Shown here: positions 27,401-32,619 of the stretch, piece after piece
How the letters are laid out: each line of letters begins with the position of its first letter
Position numbering within the stretch: position 1 is the first letter of the stretch
Assembly (NCBI GenBank): GCA_017633255.1
Contig: JAGBPS010000025.1
Coordinates: 1-32,619, forward strand
Origin: Bacteroidales bacterium
GTDB lineage: Bacteria; Bacteroidota; Bacteroidia; Bacteroidales; WCHB1-69
Reading direction: 5' to 3'
DNA: 32,619 nt
The notes under the pieces: generated by a model
The model's database searches: none
Told to the model about the DNA's origin: nothing
Seen by the model: only the letters and a program-made list of their open reading frames with translations
Made by a program: the position numbers and the translations under genes

Positions 27401-28360
27401 CATGGGGATTTCCCAACTATAGGCCACCTGACCATAGCCGATTTGATAGTATTGCATATTGTTGGGAAGAGTATCCATCTCACCGGTACTTGTCTCATAC
27501 CAGCAACGCACGGAGGCGGTGTCTATGGCATCATTGTCAGTAAGTGTGGCATTGACAACGAAAGGACCTGTAAAGTCATTGATTGTACCCGAAAAAACTC
27601 TGTTTTGGGGTTGTCCATTGTTATTGATGTATTGGGTTTGCGTAACGTTAATTGCCGGGGGCACCAACTCCACATTGGAATAAATCACTTTTATGTTATC
27701 AACATACCAACCTGCGCATACATCAGTACCAGAACCTGTACCAGACGCATGGGTAGAGTAAAAACGGATACGGAAATACTCATTGTTCGATCCAACGACA
27801 AATTGCGTCATATCAAACAGTTCTCTTCTCCACCATGTATTATTCGGAACCGCCGCATTATTGTTTGGCAACCATGCGGAATACCAGTTCTGGGACACAT
27901 TACCATCGGTGATTGCCTCAGCATGACCATGATAGTAGGGACTATTGACCGAATATTCGTTCATGGTTGCCCATGGAGTCCAGTTAATATCACCTTGGCT
28001 TGTTACACTTTCCGACATACAATACGAAAGATAACTTCTGTCATTGTTGTTGACCTTACATATATGGTCAAATTCTAAATACACATATGGATATGATCTA
28101 TCCACCGCGATAGCACGGGTCCAACATGCAGAGTTACCTTGACTGGGATATGTCGGCGTATGGTACGAAGCCGGTGCCGACACCCGAAGAGTTGAGTCTT
28201 TTCTCCAGTTTCCATTTGGTTCATTGAACAAAGTGGTTGTTGTCATTTTAACGACAGCCCCGTCAAAATTTTCATAAAAAATGACGGTTGTGTCCATCAA
28301 CTGGGCTGACAACAGAAATGGCATCACGATGATAGCCAATGAGAATAATAACTTTTTCAT
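18479..28360 (-). CDS. giant T9SS-secreted multidomain surface protein
   Basis: 3293 residues. Signal peptide 1-19 (MKKLLFSLAIIVMPFLLSAQ). About 25-230, 1050-1240 and 2890-3090 are jelly-roll, MAM-like domains (YENFDGA, PYYEEVFSTND, LETFDETI; each ends near a DNI/DRV/DDV motif). About 490-855 is a right-handed parallel beta-helix with many Asn-rich turns (ITFTNNNISN, NITFKENNF). Several CARDB/Ig-like repeats begin with D-hydrophobic-A motifs and LANHGSNAANS or VKNTGLNV strands. A paired domain recurs at about 1700-1873 and 2293-2487 (FNTTGWVSFNLPE, FNQTGWYSFLIPG). A GEVED-type domain lies near 2650-2767 (VFIDYNQDGEF, GETEDYMV). The last 85 residues are a T9SS type A sorting domain (NVPNPAEDRTRISF, GKAVIEVFTLTGQKL, AAGMYIYTLQFGD, KKMVIQK). 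It is likely a surface adhesin or matrix protein; no catalytic residues are recognised. Confidence 0.92.
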   Translation of the reverse strand: MKKLLFSLAIIVMPFLLSAQLMDTTVIFYENFDGAVVKMTTTTLFNEPNGNWRKDSTLRVSAPASYHTPTYPSQGNSACWTRAIAVDRSYPYVYLEFDHICKVNNNDRSYLSYCMSESVTSQGDINWTPWATMNEYSVNSPYYHGHAEAITDGNVSQNWYSAWLPNNNAAVPNNTWWRRELFDMTQFVVGSNNEYFRIRFYSTHASGTGSGTDVCAGWYVDNIKVIYSNVELVPPAINVTQTQYINNNGQPQNRVFSGTINDFTGPFVVNATLTDNDAIDTASVRCWYETSTGEMDTLPNNMQYYQIGYGQVAYSWEIPMQCYGTTITYHISVKDVHGSKCYETKTFTLNTTQSLAVNDAKMESFMELPVYPDRMVTGQSYPIKVSFRNKGLATDANPNRMTSATFGWSVNGVQKPNATWTGDLCLDYIDTIVVGNHIALRDSNYIKVWLISRNGVTNLDRRTDDTIKYDGYACDSALSGTYTLGGPGADFPTVKFMKERFYRCGLDGPVTINMNAGTYTGFDFDDQYPGLSSTNTITFQAAPGVSKSSVIIVNNGNNPPVKFTEMAYVTIRNVTIRNTNVGRCVEFTGRYSHDITIDNCDIQGTNSSSTPYNNSTAIGRITAPPTTAGGIADYNLTFTNNNISNTNFGLYFTGATSNNITFKENNFIVTGNTINATVTGINAIHSRIWTIDGNRINQQATSSDLNFVGIAIQNGADFLSVSGNSIKMNERGGTGISVTTYANSTGVTSLMNMSNNEIINKATVTARYNIMLQNSKQINIYHNSSYVYSLVDIAQTSPIYITGASSSTNTINIYNNIFYNASTSAENKNYAVYLNYTSATALANTVKLNNNEYYSVGNSLGWFVAPRNTFAEWQGALVSRGEDTTSINIPMNFVSPTDSLVPEQYEGLECLPVEGVNTDIRGNARYNTITFMGCYTRAIPATDLALTVLSSPVLGNECPADHYPIKVMVKNTGSANLNFATKPATIYYTIGTTTGSMTVTTGTIAPLQSKEVTVVANFPVSINTVYNYSFNIHVNGDNNTQNDSLAGSFEIQAAFPYYEEVFSTNDLYPAWRFEQISTAGAGNWTVQMGAGTYPNISPNYGLGRLFFNSKVFANNTESRAIMPVTILQGTSTPILEYWFAHDNTSNSSTEGVTVKISTDGGTTYTVVPSMNTAGVTSTLVKRYNSAYTTPGWEKYMVDLAGYSNQSCIYIAFDAKSNAKNNINIDRVVVRNFHNNDLAVNDIWALGANPTQHEVSPRIYANISNEGRNAQTNFKMMLEITGANTYRDTITVASLASRSNMVVSFNGAHLNNPGDNIVRVYCEPDMNNDNNEHTWQMTTTLNEVGYATDSVVAGQHVTYSTIAVGGADHIAYVNKYNMVDTLIATHVKAFITNTANNSNVGRHFRFIVADASGNIIESSEEMTVTAAMENQWVTGEINNYALTSTNGSLYVGIEMLDGGTYLGVQEEAPLRDTTYYTLTNGTLTASTVGRQMINALVESCMTHEIAMLSLVHPLTNCDLGHENIVVKMTNNGTIALQPGTPVYYSINGGTPVASTITETIGSHETMNYTFPVQYDFTNNQVNVDVPYMIKMWLDVVSGDRVRFNDTLSLTIESYGKSPMPTVVSPVHANYHETASLTATDATTGNAHFWYTNTGYESWQLQYVGDPFITPAVYYDTTYYVASAPADFYTPQVGAETHATSANNITQPFVFTNGFSRGKLLYKADELNANGKLTQISLYVSNAADGDQGIPIRLYAMNSELTSLSASPVNTWNDEIAQATLIYEGSYFFNTTGWVSFNLPEPMDYEGNSILILTETYCGGSNCAAASGSANYPKFNSAAATNCVLYKGVNNSETAYSGNYTTNNKRLVMKFQFVDADCQSEKVQVQVIADNVPVYDVEPMELIYPVTNTCTMLDEHIVVKVKNLINNTIPANTVEIKAKFNNVTLSQIVDEPFAPNEEKEVTFTNTFDFRAPTADVTYNYTIVTDLIGTPAYRGNDTLRGSFVSKKTAILPDDAEVAGEYLHTYTITRQNTTVTKWYYQNAATMDSVLVQSNPYSFTTPVLYDTALYYVYGVTPGTNCMTRKMRYQIDVTTPLHDISTDAFISPVSFQCGISNANLQVQINDTWPTSDTIPANTFKLKADFTGAATTSVQHTISQPVYSGEPTDIIFGNTVTLGSATQNNIYNYTIYSNPVNSSMYVYRANDTITGTLYVPATPAAPANISNINAPYGGAATVTPTSTVFNQYYFYDQPTGGTSLAQGTSFTTPEIMADPTYFYYSGRILDPEFAVEATVGTASVANNEKPFDFGKEHSVGIIMYTPDELGISKGIIDTISFYVHTVGSGQVPIKLYLKNDTTFMANGYPNLTPALVNQLYQNNWNNLTNGATLIVDGLFEFNQTGWYSFLIPGGFQYTGNSLLLMTEHHGKNTTLGYTAPKFRSTNVPSVPNSTYNKRIVYSSTDNNFNPALGTMTQGTVRFNTKFSVSYACESASRGVITVHTAVPSVDLDVVSIDNPTTPNSAYTNAETVTIQLANHGSNAANSYSLSYQLEGQAPVTVNNPVTVPSNDTVTYSFTTPVDLSEVYFPTSFKVYVTCAADQHQNNDTVVMSLQKDFCESGSQNAIGPCIANVKFAGIDNLPLPADWTPFGTADTVSYTDYTSSVAPAVLVKGQTYPVSITSAFTANTGVKLYKYVFIDYNQDGEFTLSGAGNERIVNVTANSFNNQHPEGATTEAYITVPDAALEGTTLMRVIASTATNVANSGCGYYTQGETEDYMVTIRGAFNNDLAVVDYLQPSGVTCPDTRANIKVYVKNTGLNVQTFSATSPLTLTATVSGAVQGTYTQSFSYGTIAPGEMKAFTISGVNFSAAGSYTVVTTLNFMSDEYAVNDAWKTTFTVGNLTVDTVPRLETFDETITDPESPFTNFWTVATSSSAYKWTIQTAPAANNPNAGPAQDHSSNNMDQFAVAPGKSNQTSTTVYTTLTTNCLDLHYRDGYPIQMDYWEHMFGANNATGTLLVQVGTGDNFVTVDSVVGPTQSSIAAYWKQRVVMFRDNDEVAKVRFRTKAHTRMMDIALDDVNFGHGKPDLGIADILYPFDFRNPDGTCMVYGDTIHPVVAIENAGLAPVESFEITGKLKVGYDVISFTETWTAPVVDGVTQYFMPGDTIEYTFISDFEVFATTSFCDFEARVYVDQDNNPYNDNYTIHPCSSTGVEDYVKDGGLVLNQNVPNPAEDRTRISFLAPAAGKAVIEVFTLTGQKLLSEPINAQFGENYIDLNTSSFAAGMYIYTLQFGDAVLSKKMVIQK

Positions 28361-28439
28361 TTTCAGAATGTTGTATTGATACTATTTTTAACTTTTCTCT
28401 TTTATTAGAATATATTATATATCTTTTGTAAGCAAAGGA

Positions 28440-28447
28440 CAAAAATA
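28440..28447 (-). promoter_or_regulatory. -7 box of the giant surface protein gene
   Basis: On the minus strand TATTTTTG matches the Bacteroidota -7 consensus TAnnTTTG, about 80 bp before the ATG. No good TTTG -33 box is at the usual distance. Confidence 0.5.
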
Positions 28448-28516
28448 ATAAAATTTTCTTTATGAAAATACCTGTCAGGGCTTTTTTCGTGATTTTTTTT
28501 TACTGAAAAAAATGAC

Positions 28517-28549
28517 AAAAAAAATCCTGCCACAAAGAATGACAGGATT
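28517..28549 (-). terminator. rho-independent terminator of rimM
   Basis: On the minus strand AATCCTG and CAGGATT form a 7-bp stem plus two more pairs after a mismatch around a loop of 7, followed by eight T. It lies about 28 bp after the rimM stop. Confidence 0.88.
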
Positions 28550-28577
28550 CGGATTTTATCATTTGTATATCAATTAT

Positions 28578-29099
28578 TTATGATAAATAAACATCGATCA
28601 GCCCCTCCGGAGCCTGAATGTATATCGTTTTGTTCTCCCGGTCCACCTTCTTGAAAATCTCGTCGATGGCGGGAATCAGCACCTCCACCCCATCGTGGTC
28701 GATTTGCATAATCGGATGATGGCTGATGTCTATGAAGTCCTGACAAGTGCCGACCTCCCCTTTCTCCTCGTCAATCACCTTGAAGCCGATAACCTCGTGG
28801 AAATAGAACTTGTTGCCAGTAAGTGGTGGCAACTCCGACAAAGGAAGATATAACTCAGCCTTAACCAATCCTTTAGCCTCTTCCTCATCCACATCCGCGA
28901 ACTTGATGACAAAGGTGTTGGCCCCACGATATTGGATATCTTCTATCAGATAAGGGAGCTTTTCATCATCCAAATCGATGAAGACCGCATCAAGATTGGC
29001 ATATTTTTCCGGCTCGTCGGTGTCAAAATAGCAACACAACTGTCCCTTTATTCCAAATGGCTTTGTGATATGCCCCAAATAGTAATATTCGTTTTTCAT
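28578..29099 (-). CDS. rimM: ribosome maturation factor RimM
   Basis: 173 residues, the usual length. The N-terminal beta-barrel has YYLGHITKPFGIKGQL and LIEDIQYRGANTFVIKFADV, and the C-terminal PRC-like barrel has KFYFHEVIGFKVID, VLIPAIDEIFKKVD and IQAPEGLIDVY. RimM binds ribosomal protein S19 and assists 16S rRNA processing and 30S head assembly. It follows rpsP in the same direction, as in many bacteria, but the two genes are separated by a heptamer satellite array and an rpsP terminator, so they may be transcribed separately. No promoter box is clear before its start. Confidence 0.95.
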   Translation of the reverse strand: MKNEYYYLGHITKPFGIKGQLCCYFDTDEPEKYANLDAVFIDLDDEKLPYLIEDIQYRGANTFVIKFADVDEEEAKGLVKAELYLPLSELPPLTGNKFYFHEVIGFKVIDEEKGEVGTCQDFIDISHHPIMQIDHDGVEVLIPAIDEIFKKVDRENKTIYIQAPEGLIDVYLS

Positions 29100-29115
29100 C
29101 TTTCGTTGTTTTTTG

Positions 29116-29344
29116 CTGTGGGTTATGGGCTATGTGCCGTGGGCTATGAGCTATGAGCTGTGGGCTGTGAGCTATGGGCTGTGAGCTATGGGCTTTGAGT
29201 TTAGAGTCTAAAGATTTAGAGGTTAGGGTTACACCTACTAACTACTAACCACTAACCACTAACTACTAACCACTAACCACTAACTACTAACCACTAACCA
29301 CTACCTCCGCTCATACCTCATAGCTCATAGCTCACAGCTCATTT
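29116..29344. repeat. heptamer satellite array with inverted outer arms
   Basis: The left part (about 29116-29194) repeats GCTATGA, GCTGTGG and GCTATGG about a dozen times. The centre (about 29236-29302) repeats ACTACTA ACCACTA ACCACTA, a 21-bp higher-order unit, three times. The right end (29318-29342) has CTCATAG, CTCATAG and CTCACAG, the reverse complement of the left family. All parts keep a 7-bp period. No gene is supported in this stretch. Confidence 0.8.
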
Positions 29345-29380
29345 AAAACAAAATAGACGCAACCCAATCGTCGCGTCTAT
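29343..29380 (-). terminator. rho-independent terminator of rpsP
   Basis: ATAGACGC (29353-29360) and GCGTCTAT (29373-29380) form a perfect 8-bp stem. On the minus strand it is followed by TTTTGTTTT. It lies 23 bp after the rpsP stop. Confidence 0.85.
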
Positions 29381-29403
29381 ATTGTAACTCATTGACATGA
29401 AGT

Positions 29404-29970
29404 TTATTCAGCAGGAGTTTCGGTAGCTTCTGCAGGAGCCTCGGTGGCTTCAGCGTTAGCAGCTTCCTCTGCGGCTTTAGCCTCTGCTTCAGCAGCCTCA
29501 GCCTCAGCGGCAGCGGCATACTTGGCAGCAACCTTAGCGGAGATAGCTTCTCTCACTTTGGTCTCGGCTTCCAAACGAGCCTTCATTTCCTTGCGGCTCT
29601 TGTCAGCGTCTTCGCGCTTGATATTGCTGACTTTGGATTCCTTAGCCTGTTTCCATGCATCGAATTTACGATCTGCATCCAGCTGAGTCAGTGCGCCTTT
29701 CGCGATTCCACCTCTGAGATGCTTCATCAAATAAACACCTTCATGTTTAAGAATCGAACGGGCGGTATCTGACGGATCAGCGCCAGCTTCAACCCAGTAC
29801 AATGCTCTGTCAAAGTTTAAGTTTACTGTTGCAGGATTGGTCAGCGGGTTGTAGGTGCCGATCTCTTCGATATAGCGTCCGTCACGTGGTGCACGACCAT
29901 CTGCAATTACAATGTGGTAGAAAGGTTGGTTTTTCTTGCCACGTCTTTGTAATCTGATTCTTGTTGCCAT
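29404..29970 (-). CDS. rpsP: 30S ribosomal protein S16 with long Ala/Glu C-terminal extension
   Basis: 188 residues. Residues 1-80 are S16: [61 protein letters not shown] middle part follows ([23 protein letters not shown]), then a Lys/Glu helix and a tail of almost only Ala, Glu and Thr from about 150. Many S16 proteins are 80-90 residues; longer forms are common in Bacteroidota. S16 is a component of the 30S subunit needed for assembly. It has a TAnnTTTG-type box 39 bp before its ATG and its own terminator. Confidence 0.96.
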   Translation of the reverse strand: MATRIRLQRRGKKNQPFYHIVIADGRAPRDGRYIEEIGTYNPLTNPATVNLNFDRALYWVEAGADPSDTARSILKHEGVYLMKHLRGGIAKGALTQLDADRKFDAWKQAKESKVSNIKREDADKSRKEMKARLEAETKVREAISAKVAAKYAAAAEAEAAEAEAKAAEEAANAEATEAPAEATETPAE

Positions 29971-30008
29971 AACTTTTTGTTGTTTTTAAGTGATTAATTT
30001 TGAGGGTG

Positions 30009-30016
30009 CAAAGATA
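30009..30016 (-). promoter_or_regulatory. -7 box of rpsP
   Basis: On the minus strand TATCTTTG, a full match to TAnnTTTG, 39 bp upstream of the rpsP ATG. The upstream -33 region is A/T-rich without a clear TTTG. It diverges from the tRNA promoter at 30088. Confidence 0.6.
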
Positions 30017-30087
30017 CGGAAAATTTCAATAGAAAAAATTTTTTTTGATTTTTTTCTTGAAGATGAATATCGTATTCATTTTTTGTA

Positions 30088-30095
30088 TATCTTTG
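30088..30095 (+). promoter_or_regulatory. -7 box of the tRNA-Arg gene
   Basis: TATCTTTG, a full TAnnTTTG match, 17 bp before the tRNA 5' end. The start of transcription would fall around 30100-30102, leaving a short 5' leader. No clear -33 TTTG is seen at the usual spacing. Confidence 0.65.
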
Positions 30096-30112
30096 CAGTC
30101 ACAATTTCAAAC

Positions 30113-30186
30113 GGCCCATTAGCTCAACTGAATAGAGTATTTGACTACGGATCAAAAGGTTGCAGGTTTGAATCCTGCATGGGTCA
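30113..30186 (+). tRNA. tRNA-Arg (anticodon ACG)
   Basis: A 74-nt cloverleaf can be folded. The acceptor GGCCCAT pairs with ATGGGTC with one G-T pair, the D stem is GCTC/GAGT, the anticodon stem TTTGA/TCAAA has loop CTACGGA with anticodon ACG, and the T arm is GCAGG-TTTGAAT-CCTGC. The discriminator base is A. The 3' CCA is not encoded (CAAG follows), so it would be added after transcription. ACG is normally edited to ICG to read CGU, CGC and CGA codons. Confidence 0.95.
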
Positions 30187-30199
30187 CAAGCTAAAAATC

Positions 30200-30233
30200 A
30201 GGCACTTACAGCATTTTGCAAGTGCCTTTTTTC
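30200..30233 (+). terminator. rho-independent terminator of the tRNA-Arg gene
   Basis: AGGCACTT (30200-30207) and AAGTGCCT (30220-30227) form an 8-bp stem, followed by a T-rich run. It lies 13 bp after the tRNA. Confidence 0.85.
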
Positions 30234-30378
30234 TTTTCCCCAGCACACTTTTTCAAAACACTTCACCCCTACCCTTCCGAAAGCATTTTGCGTGATTTTC
30301 TCCAAAAATTTCCGAAAATCCGCAAATCATCTTCGCTTCCCTACGCGTTTTTTTGCCACCCCTATGTAAAAACACCTA

Positions 30379-30410
30379 TTTGCTAATTTGCCAATTTTCT
30401 CGTATTTTTG
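30379..30410 (+). promoter_or_regulatory. promoter of the ABC-F gene
   Basis: TTTG (30379-30382), a 20-bp spacer, then TATTTTTG (30403-30410) fully match the Bacteroidota sigma consensus. The ATG is only 8 bp after the -7 box, so the transcript would have a leader of at most a few bases. Confidence 0.75.
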
Positions 30411-30418
30411 CCGCCACT

Positions 30419-32344
30419 ATGATTCAGATTAACAAACTGTCGGTCAACTTCACCGGCGACTACTTATTTAAAGATATATCCTTCGTGGCTGGCGACAAGG
30501 ACCGCATCGGACTGGTGGGCAAAAACGGCGCCGGCAAGTCCACCCTGCTCAAAATCATCCACAAGGAAATGGAACCCGAATCGGGCACCATCGTCATCAC
30601 CTCCGGCTACAAGACCGGCTACTTGCCCCAGGAAATCCTTGGCAACTACGACAAAAGCATCTGGGAGGAAACCATGTCATGCTTTGTGGAGCCCCGCCGT
30701 CTGGAAGCTAAAATCAAGGAGATCAACGCCAAACTTTTAGATCGAACAGATTATGAATCAGAGGAGTATATAAATCTGGCACAGCAACTGTCCGATGCAA
30801 CTGACCGCTTCCATCACCTCGGCGGCGCCACCATGGAAGGCGATGCCGAAAAGGTGCTCTTGGGTCTGGGCTTCAAGTCCTCCGACTTCGCCCGACCGAT
30901 GGCCGAGTTCAGCAACGGCTGGCAAATGCGTGTCAACCTGGCCAAAATCCTGCTGCAACAGCCAGAAATCATCCTCCTCGACGAGCCCACCAACCACCTC
31001 GACATCGAGTCTATCCAATGGCTGGAGGACTATTTGGCCAACTATTCCGGTTGCCTCATTCTGGTGTCACACGACCGTGCCTTCCTAGACCGTGTCACCA
31101 ACCGCACTGTCGAAATCACCTTTGGCAGCCTGCAAGACTACAAATGCAGCTATTCCCAATATGTGGAACAACGTCTGGAACGCATTGAATCACAGCAAAA
31201 CGCTTACGAAAACCAGCAAAAGGAAATCGCTCAGATAGAACGCTTTATCGAGCGCTTCCGCTATAAGGCCACCAAGGCCAAACAAGTGCAGAGCCGTATC
31301 AAACTGCTCGACAAAATGGAGAAGATCGAGGTCGAAAGCATTGACCACTCCTCCATCGCCTTCAAGTTCCCTCCGGCACCCCATTCGGGACGTGTGACCG
31401 TAGAGACCGAAAACCTCAACTTGGGCTACGGCTCCCTGGAAGTGTTGAAAAACATAGACTTCCACTTGGAAAGAGGCGAGAAAGTGGCTTTCGTGGGCCG
31501 CAACGGCGAGGGTAAATCCACCATGGTGAAGGCCATTGTGGGCGAGCTGACTCCCCAAAGCGGAAAACTAACCTTAGGACATCAGGTAGTAATTGGCTAC
31601 TACGCCCAGAACCAGGCCCAGCTTCTCAACCCCGACAAAACAGTTTTCGAGACTATCGACGACATCGCCGTGGGGGACATCCGTCCGAAAATCCGCACTA
31701 TCCTCGGCAGCTTCCTCTTCGACACCGAAGACACAGAAAAGAAAGTGCGCGTGCTGTCCGGCGGTGAGAAATCCCGATTGGCACTGGCCAAACTACTGCT
31801 CTCCCCTTTCAATCTGCTTATCCTCGACGAACCCACCAACCACCTCGACATGCAGTCGAAGGATGTGCTCAAAAACGCCCTGCTACAGTATGAGGGCTGC
31901 ATGATTCTGGTCTCTCACGACCGTGATTTTCTGCAAGGACTGAGTTCCAAAGTATTTGAATTCAAAGACCATCAAATCAAAACCTATATCGGCGATGTGT
32001 ATGACTTCCTCGAGAAGAAGAAAATGGATTCGCTGAAAGAATTAGAGAAAAAAACTCAGGCTATTGGCGGTGCCGACAAGACCGACAGCAGCAACAAAAT
32101 CAGCTGGGAGAAGAAAAAGGAGGAAGAGGCCGCCAAGCGCAAACTCAAAAACCGCTTGGGCAAAATCGAGAACGAAATCGCTGACCTGCAGCAACAATTG
32201 GCCGTTATCGAAAACAAAATCTCCAACCCCGCAGACTATGCCGCCGAAATCAACTCCGGAGAATTATATACCCAATATAATAGTATCAAAAACACCATCG
32301 AAGAGAAAGAGATGGAGTGGCTGGAGCTGCAGGATAGTGATTAG
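30419..32344 (+). CDS. ABC-F family ATPase (translation factor type)
   Basis: 641 residues from ATG at 30419. An upstream TTG at 30353 would add 22 residues, but they overlap the promoter and are unlike the family, so the ATG is chosen. It has two ABC domains: first Walker A GKNGAGKST, signature FSNGWQMR (a divergent LSGGQ), Walker B ILLDEPTNHLD; second Walker A GRNGEGKST, signature LSGGEKSR and a second LDEPTNHLD. A charged inter-domain linker (ERIESQQNAYENQQKEIAQI and following) has the P-site tRNA-interacting motif place of ABC-F. A C-terminal coiled coil runs from about 555 (KKKEEEAAKRKLKNRLGKIE). No membrane segments exist. ABC-F proteins act on ribosomes, in rescue of stalled translation or in antibiotic protection. 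Which subgroup cannot be decided from sequence alone. Confidence 0.93.
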   Translation: MIQINKLSVNFTGDYLFKDISFVAGDKDRIGLVGKNGAGKSTLLKIIHKEMEPESGTIVITSGYKTGYLPQEILGNYDKSIWEETMSCFVEPRRLEAKIKEINAKLLDRTDYESEEYINLAQQLSDATDRFHHLGGATMEGDAEKVLLGLGFKSSDFARPMAEFSNGWQMRVNLAKILLQQPEIILLDEPTNHLDIESIQWLEDYLANYSGCLILVSHDRAFLDRVTNRTVEITFGSLQDYKCSYSQYVEQRLERIESQQNAYENQQKEIAQIERFIERFRYKATKAKQVQSRIKLLDKMEKIEVESIDHSSIAFKFPPAPHSGRVTVETENLNLGYGSLEVLKNIDFHLERGEKVAFVGRNGEGKSTMVKAIVGELTPQSGKLTLGHQVVIGYYAQNQAQLLNPDKTVFETIDDIAVGDIRPKIRTILGSFLFDTEDTEKKVRVLSGGEKSRLALAKLLLSPFNLLILDEPTNHLDMQSKDVLKNALLQYEGCMILVSHDRDFLQGLSSKVFEFKDHQIKTYIGDVYDFLEKKKMDSLKELEKKTQAIGGADKTDSSNKISWEKKKEEEAAKRKLKNRLGKIENEIADLQQQLAVIENKISNPADYAAEINSGELYTQYNSIKNTIEEKEMEWLELQDSD

Positions 32345-32619
32345 GGAATAGGTATTAGGGAATAGGGGATTAGAATTAAGAATTAAGAATTCAAAGTTCA
32401 AAGTTCAAGTTAAGGGTTAGGAAGGTTAGGAAGGTTAGGAGGGTTAATTTTCAGTTTTCAGTTATCAGTTTTCAGTTTTTTGTTGAGAATGGAGAATTAT
32501 TTTTGTGGGGCCTTCATTTTTTAACACTTACAGGCTCACTTATATTCAACACTGACAACTGATAACTGACAACTGACAACTGATAACTGACAACTGACGA
32601 CTGATAACTGACAACTGAC
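32345..32619. repeat. heptamer satellite array downstream of the ABC-F gene
   Basis: Several short repeats are stacked: TTAGGGAATAGG (about 32342-32369), AATTAAG and AAAGTTC doublets (32372-32409), GGTTAGGAA (about 32414-32445), TTTTCAG with TTATCAG (32449-32478), and to the window end TGACAAC with TGATAAC in a 21-bp higher-order unit (32556-32619). The TTATCAG family is nearly the reverse complement of the TGATAAC family, so the arms are inverted as in the array at 29116-29344. No gene is seen. Confidence 0.8.

Noticed and set aside
27050..28078. 342-codon open frame on the plus strand
   Set aside because: It lies fully antisense to the giant T9SS protein, with no family motifs or promoter.
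29116..29344. CRISPR array
   Set aside because: The period is 7 bp with no unique spacers and no cas genes.
30353..30418. Longer ABC-F start (TTG, 22 more residues)
   Set aside because: The extra residues overlap the consensus promoter and are unlike the family N terminus, whereas the ATG at 30419 gives the usual MIQINKLSV start.
1..32619. DGR reverse transcriptase, accessory protein or template repeat inside the window
   Set aside because: No protein here has reverse-transcriptase motifs, and by eye no third copy of the variable block with AAC codons was found.

Overview
The window looks like chromosomal DNA of a Bacteroidota member, most likely order Bacteroidales. The evidence is a T9SS type A C-terminal sorting domain on a 3293-residue secreted protein, a FISUMP domain, promoters of the TTTG-N20-TAnnTTTG type, an S16 ribosomal protein with a long Ala/Glu tail, and a KorA/KorB 2-oxoacid:ferredoxin oxidoreductase pair. 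Nearly all genes lie on the minus strand. Only a tRNA-Arg(ACG) and an ABC-F ATPase lie on the plus strand.

Positions 1-14453 hold one co-directional phospho-signalling cluster, read from right to left. In order it encodes a zinc-ribbon/FHA protein, a Ser/Thr kinase with a C-terminal FHA domain, a membrane FHA protein with a periplasmic trypsin-like protease, an exported protein of unknown function, a membrane PP2C phosphatase and a membrane kinase. Then come a secreted FISUMP protein, an FHA protein with a CD225-like membrane tail, a kinase fused to an extracytoplasmic FGE/SUMF1 fold, a secreted TonB-C protein, a second kinase-FGE protein, and a truncated secreted protein. Each of the three membrane kinases is followed, directly or (for the second) after one more gene or gap, by a secreted protein that starts with the same three-cysteine TPR-like module and then carries a different C-terminal domain.

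The most interesting signal is in the last 110 bp of the two kinase-FGE genes. There the two copies differ at 27 positions, 26 of them amino-acid changing, and every difference can be explained by adenine-specific mutation of AAC-type codons. The 16 codons just upstream have 9 differences, all silent. This is the signature of variable repeats of a diversity-generating retroelement (DGR). No reverse transcriptase or template repeat is visible in the window. The inference is a set of receptor kinases with hypervariable lectin-like sensor heads, FHA readers, a PP2C eraser and a protease effector.

Positions 14454-15510 hold a small HTH regulator gene between two non-coding stretches. The HTH gene and the first gene of the signalling cluster have the same upstream architecture: two 22-bp-spaced GTTGCA...TTTACCACA repeats, and 43 bp from their start a TTGCAAA...GAAA block. 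The HTH protein is therefore a candidate regulator of both.

Positions 15511-28360 hold korB, korA and the giant T9SS surface protein. Positions 28578-29970 hold rimM and rpsP, separated by a heptamer satellite array. The right end has the tRNA, the ABC-F gene with an almost leaderless promoter, and a second heptamer satellite array that runs off the window.
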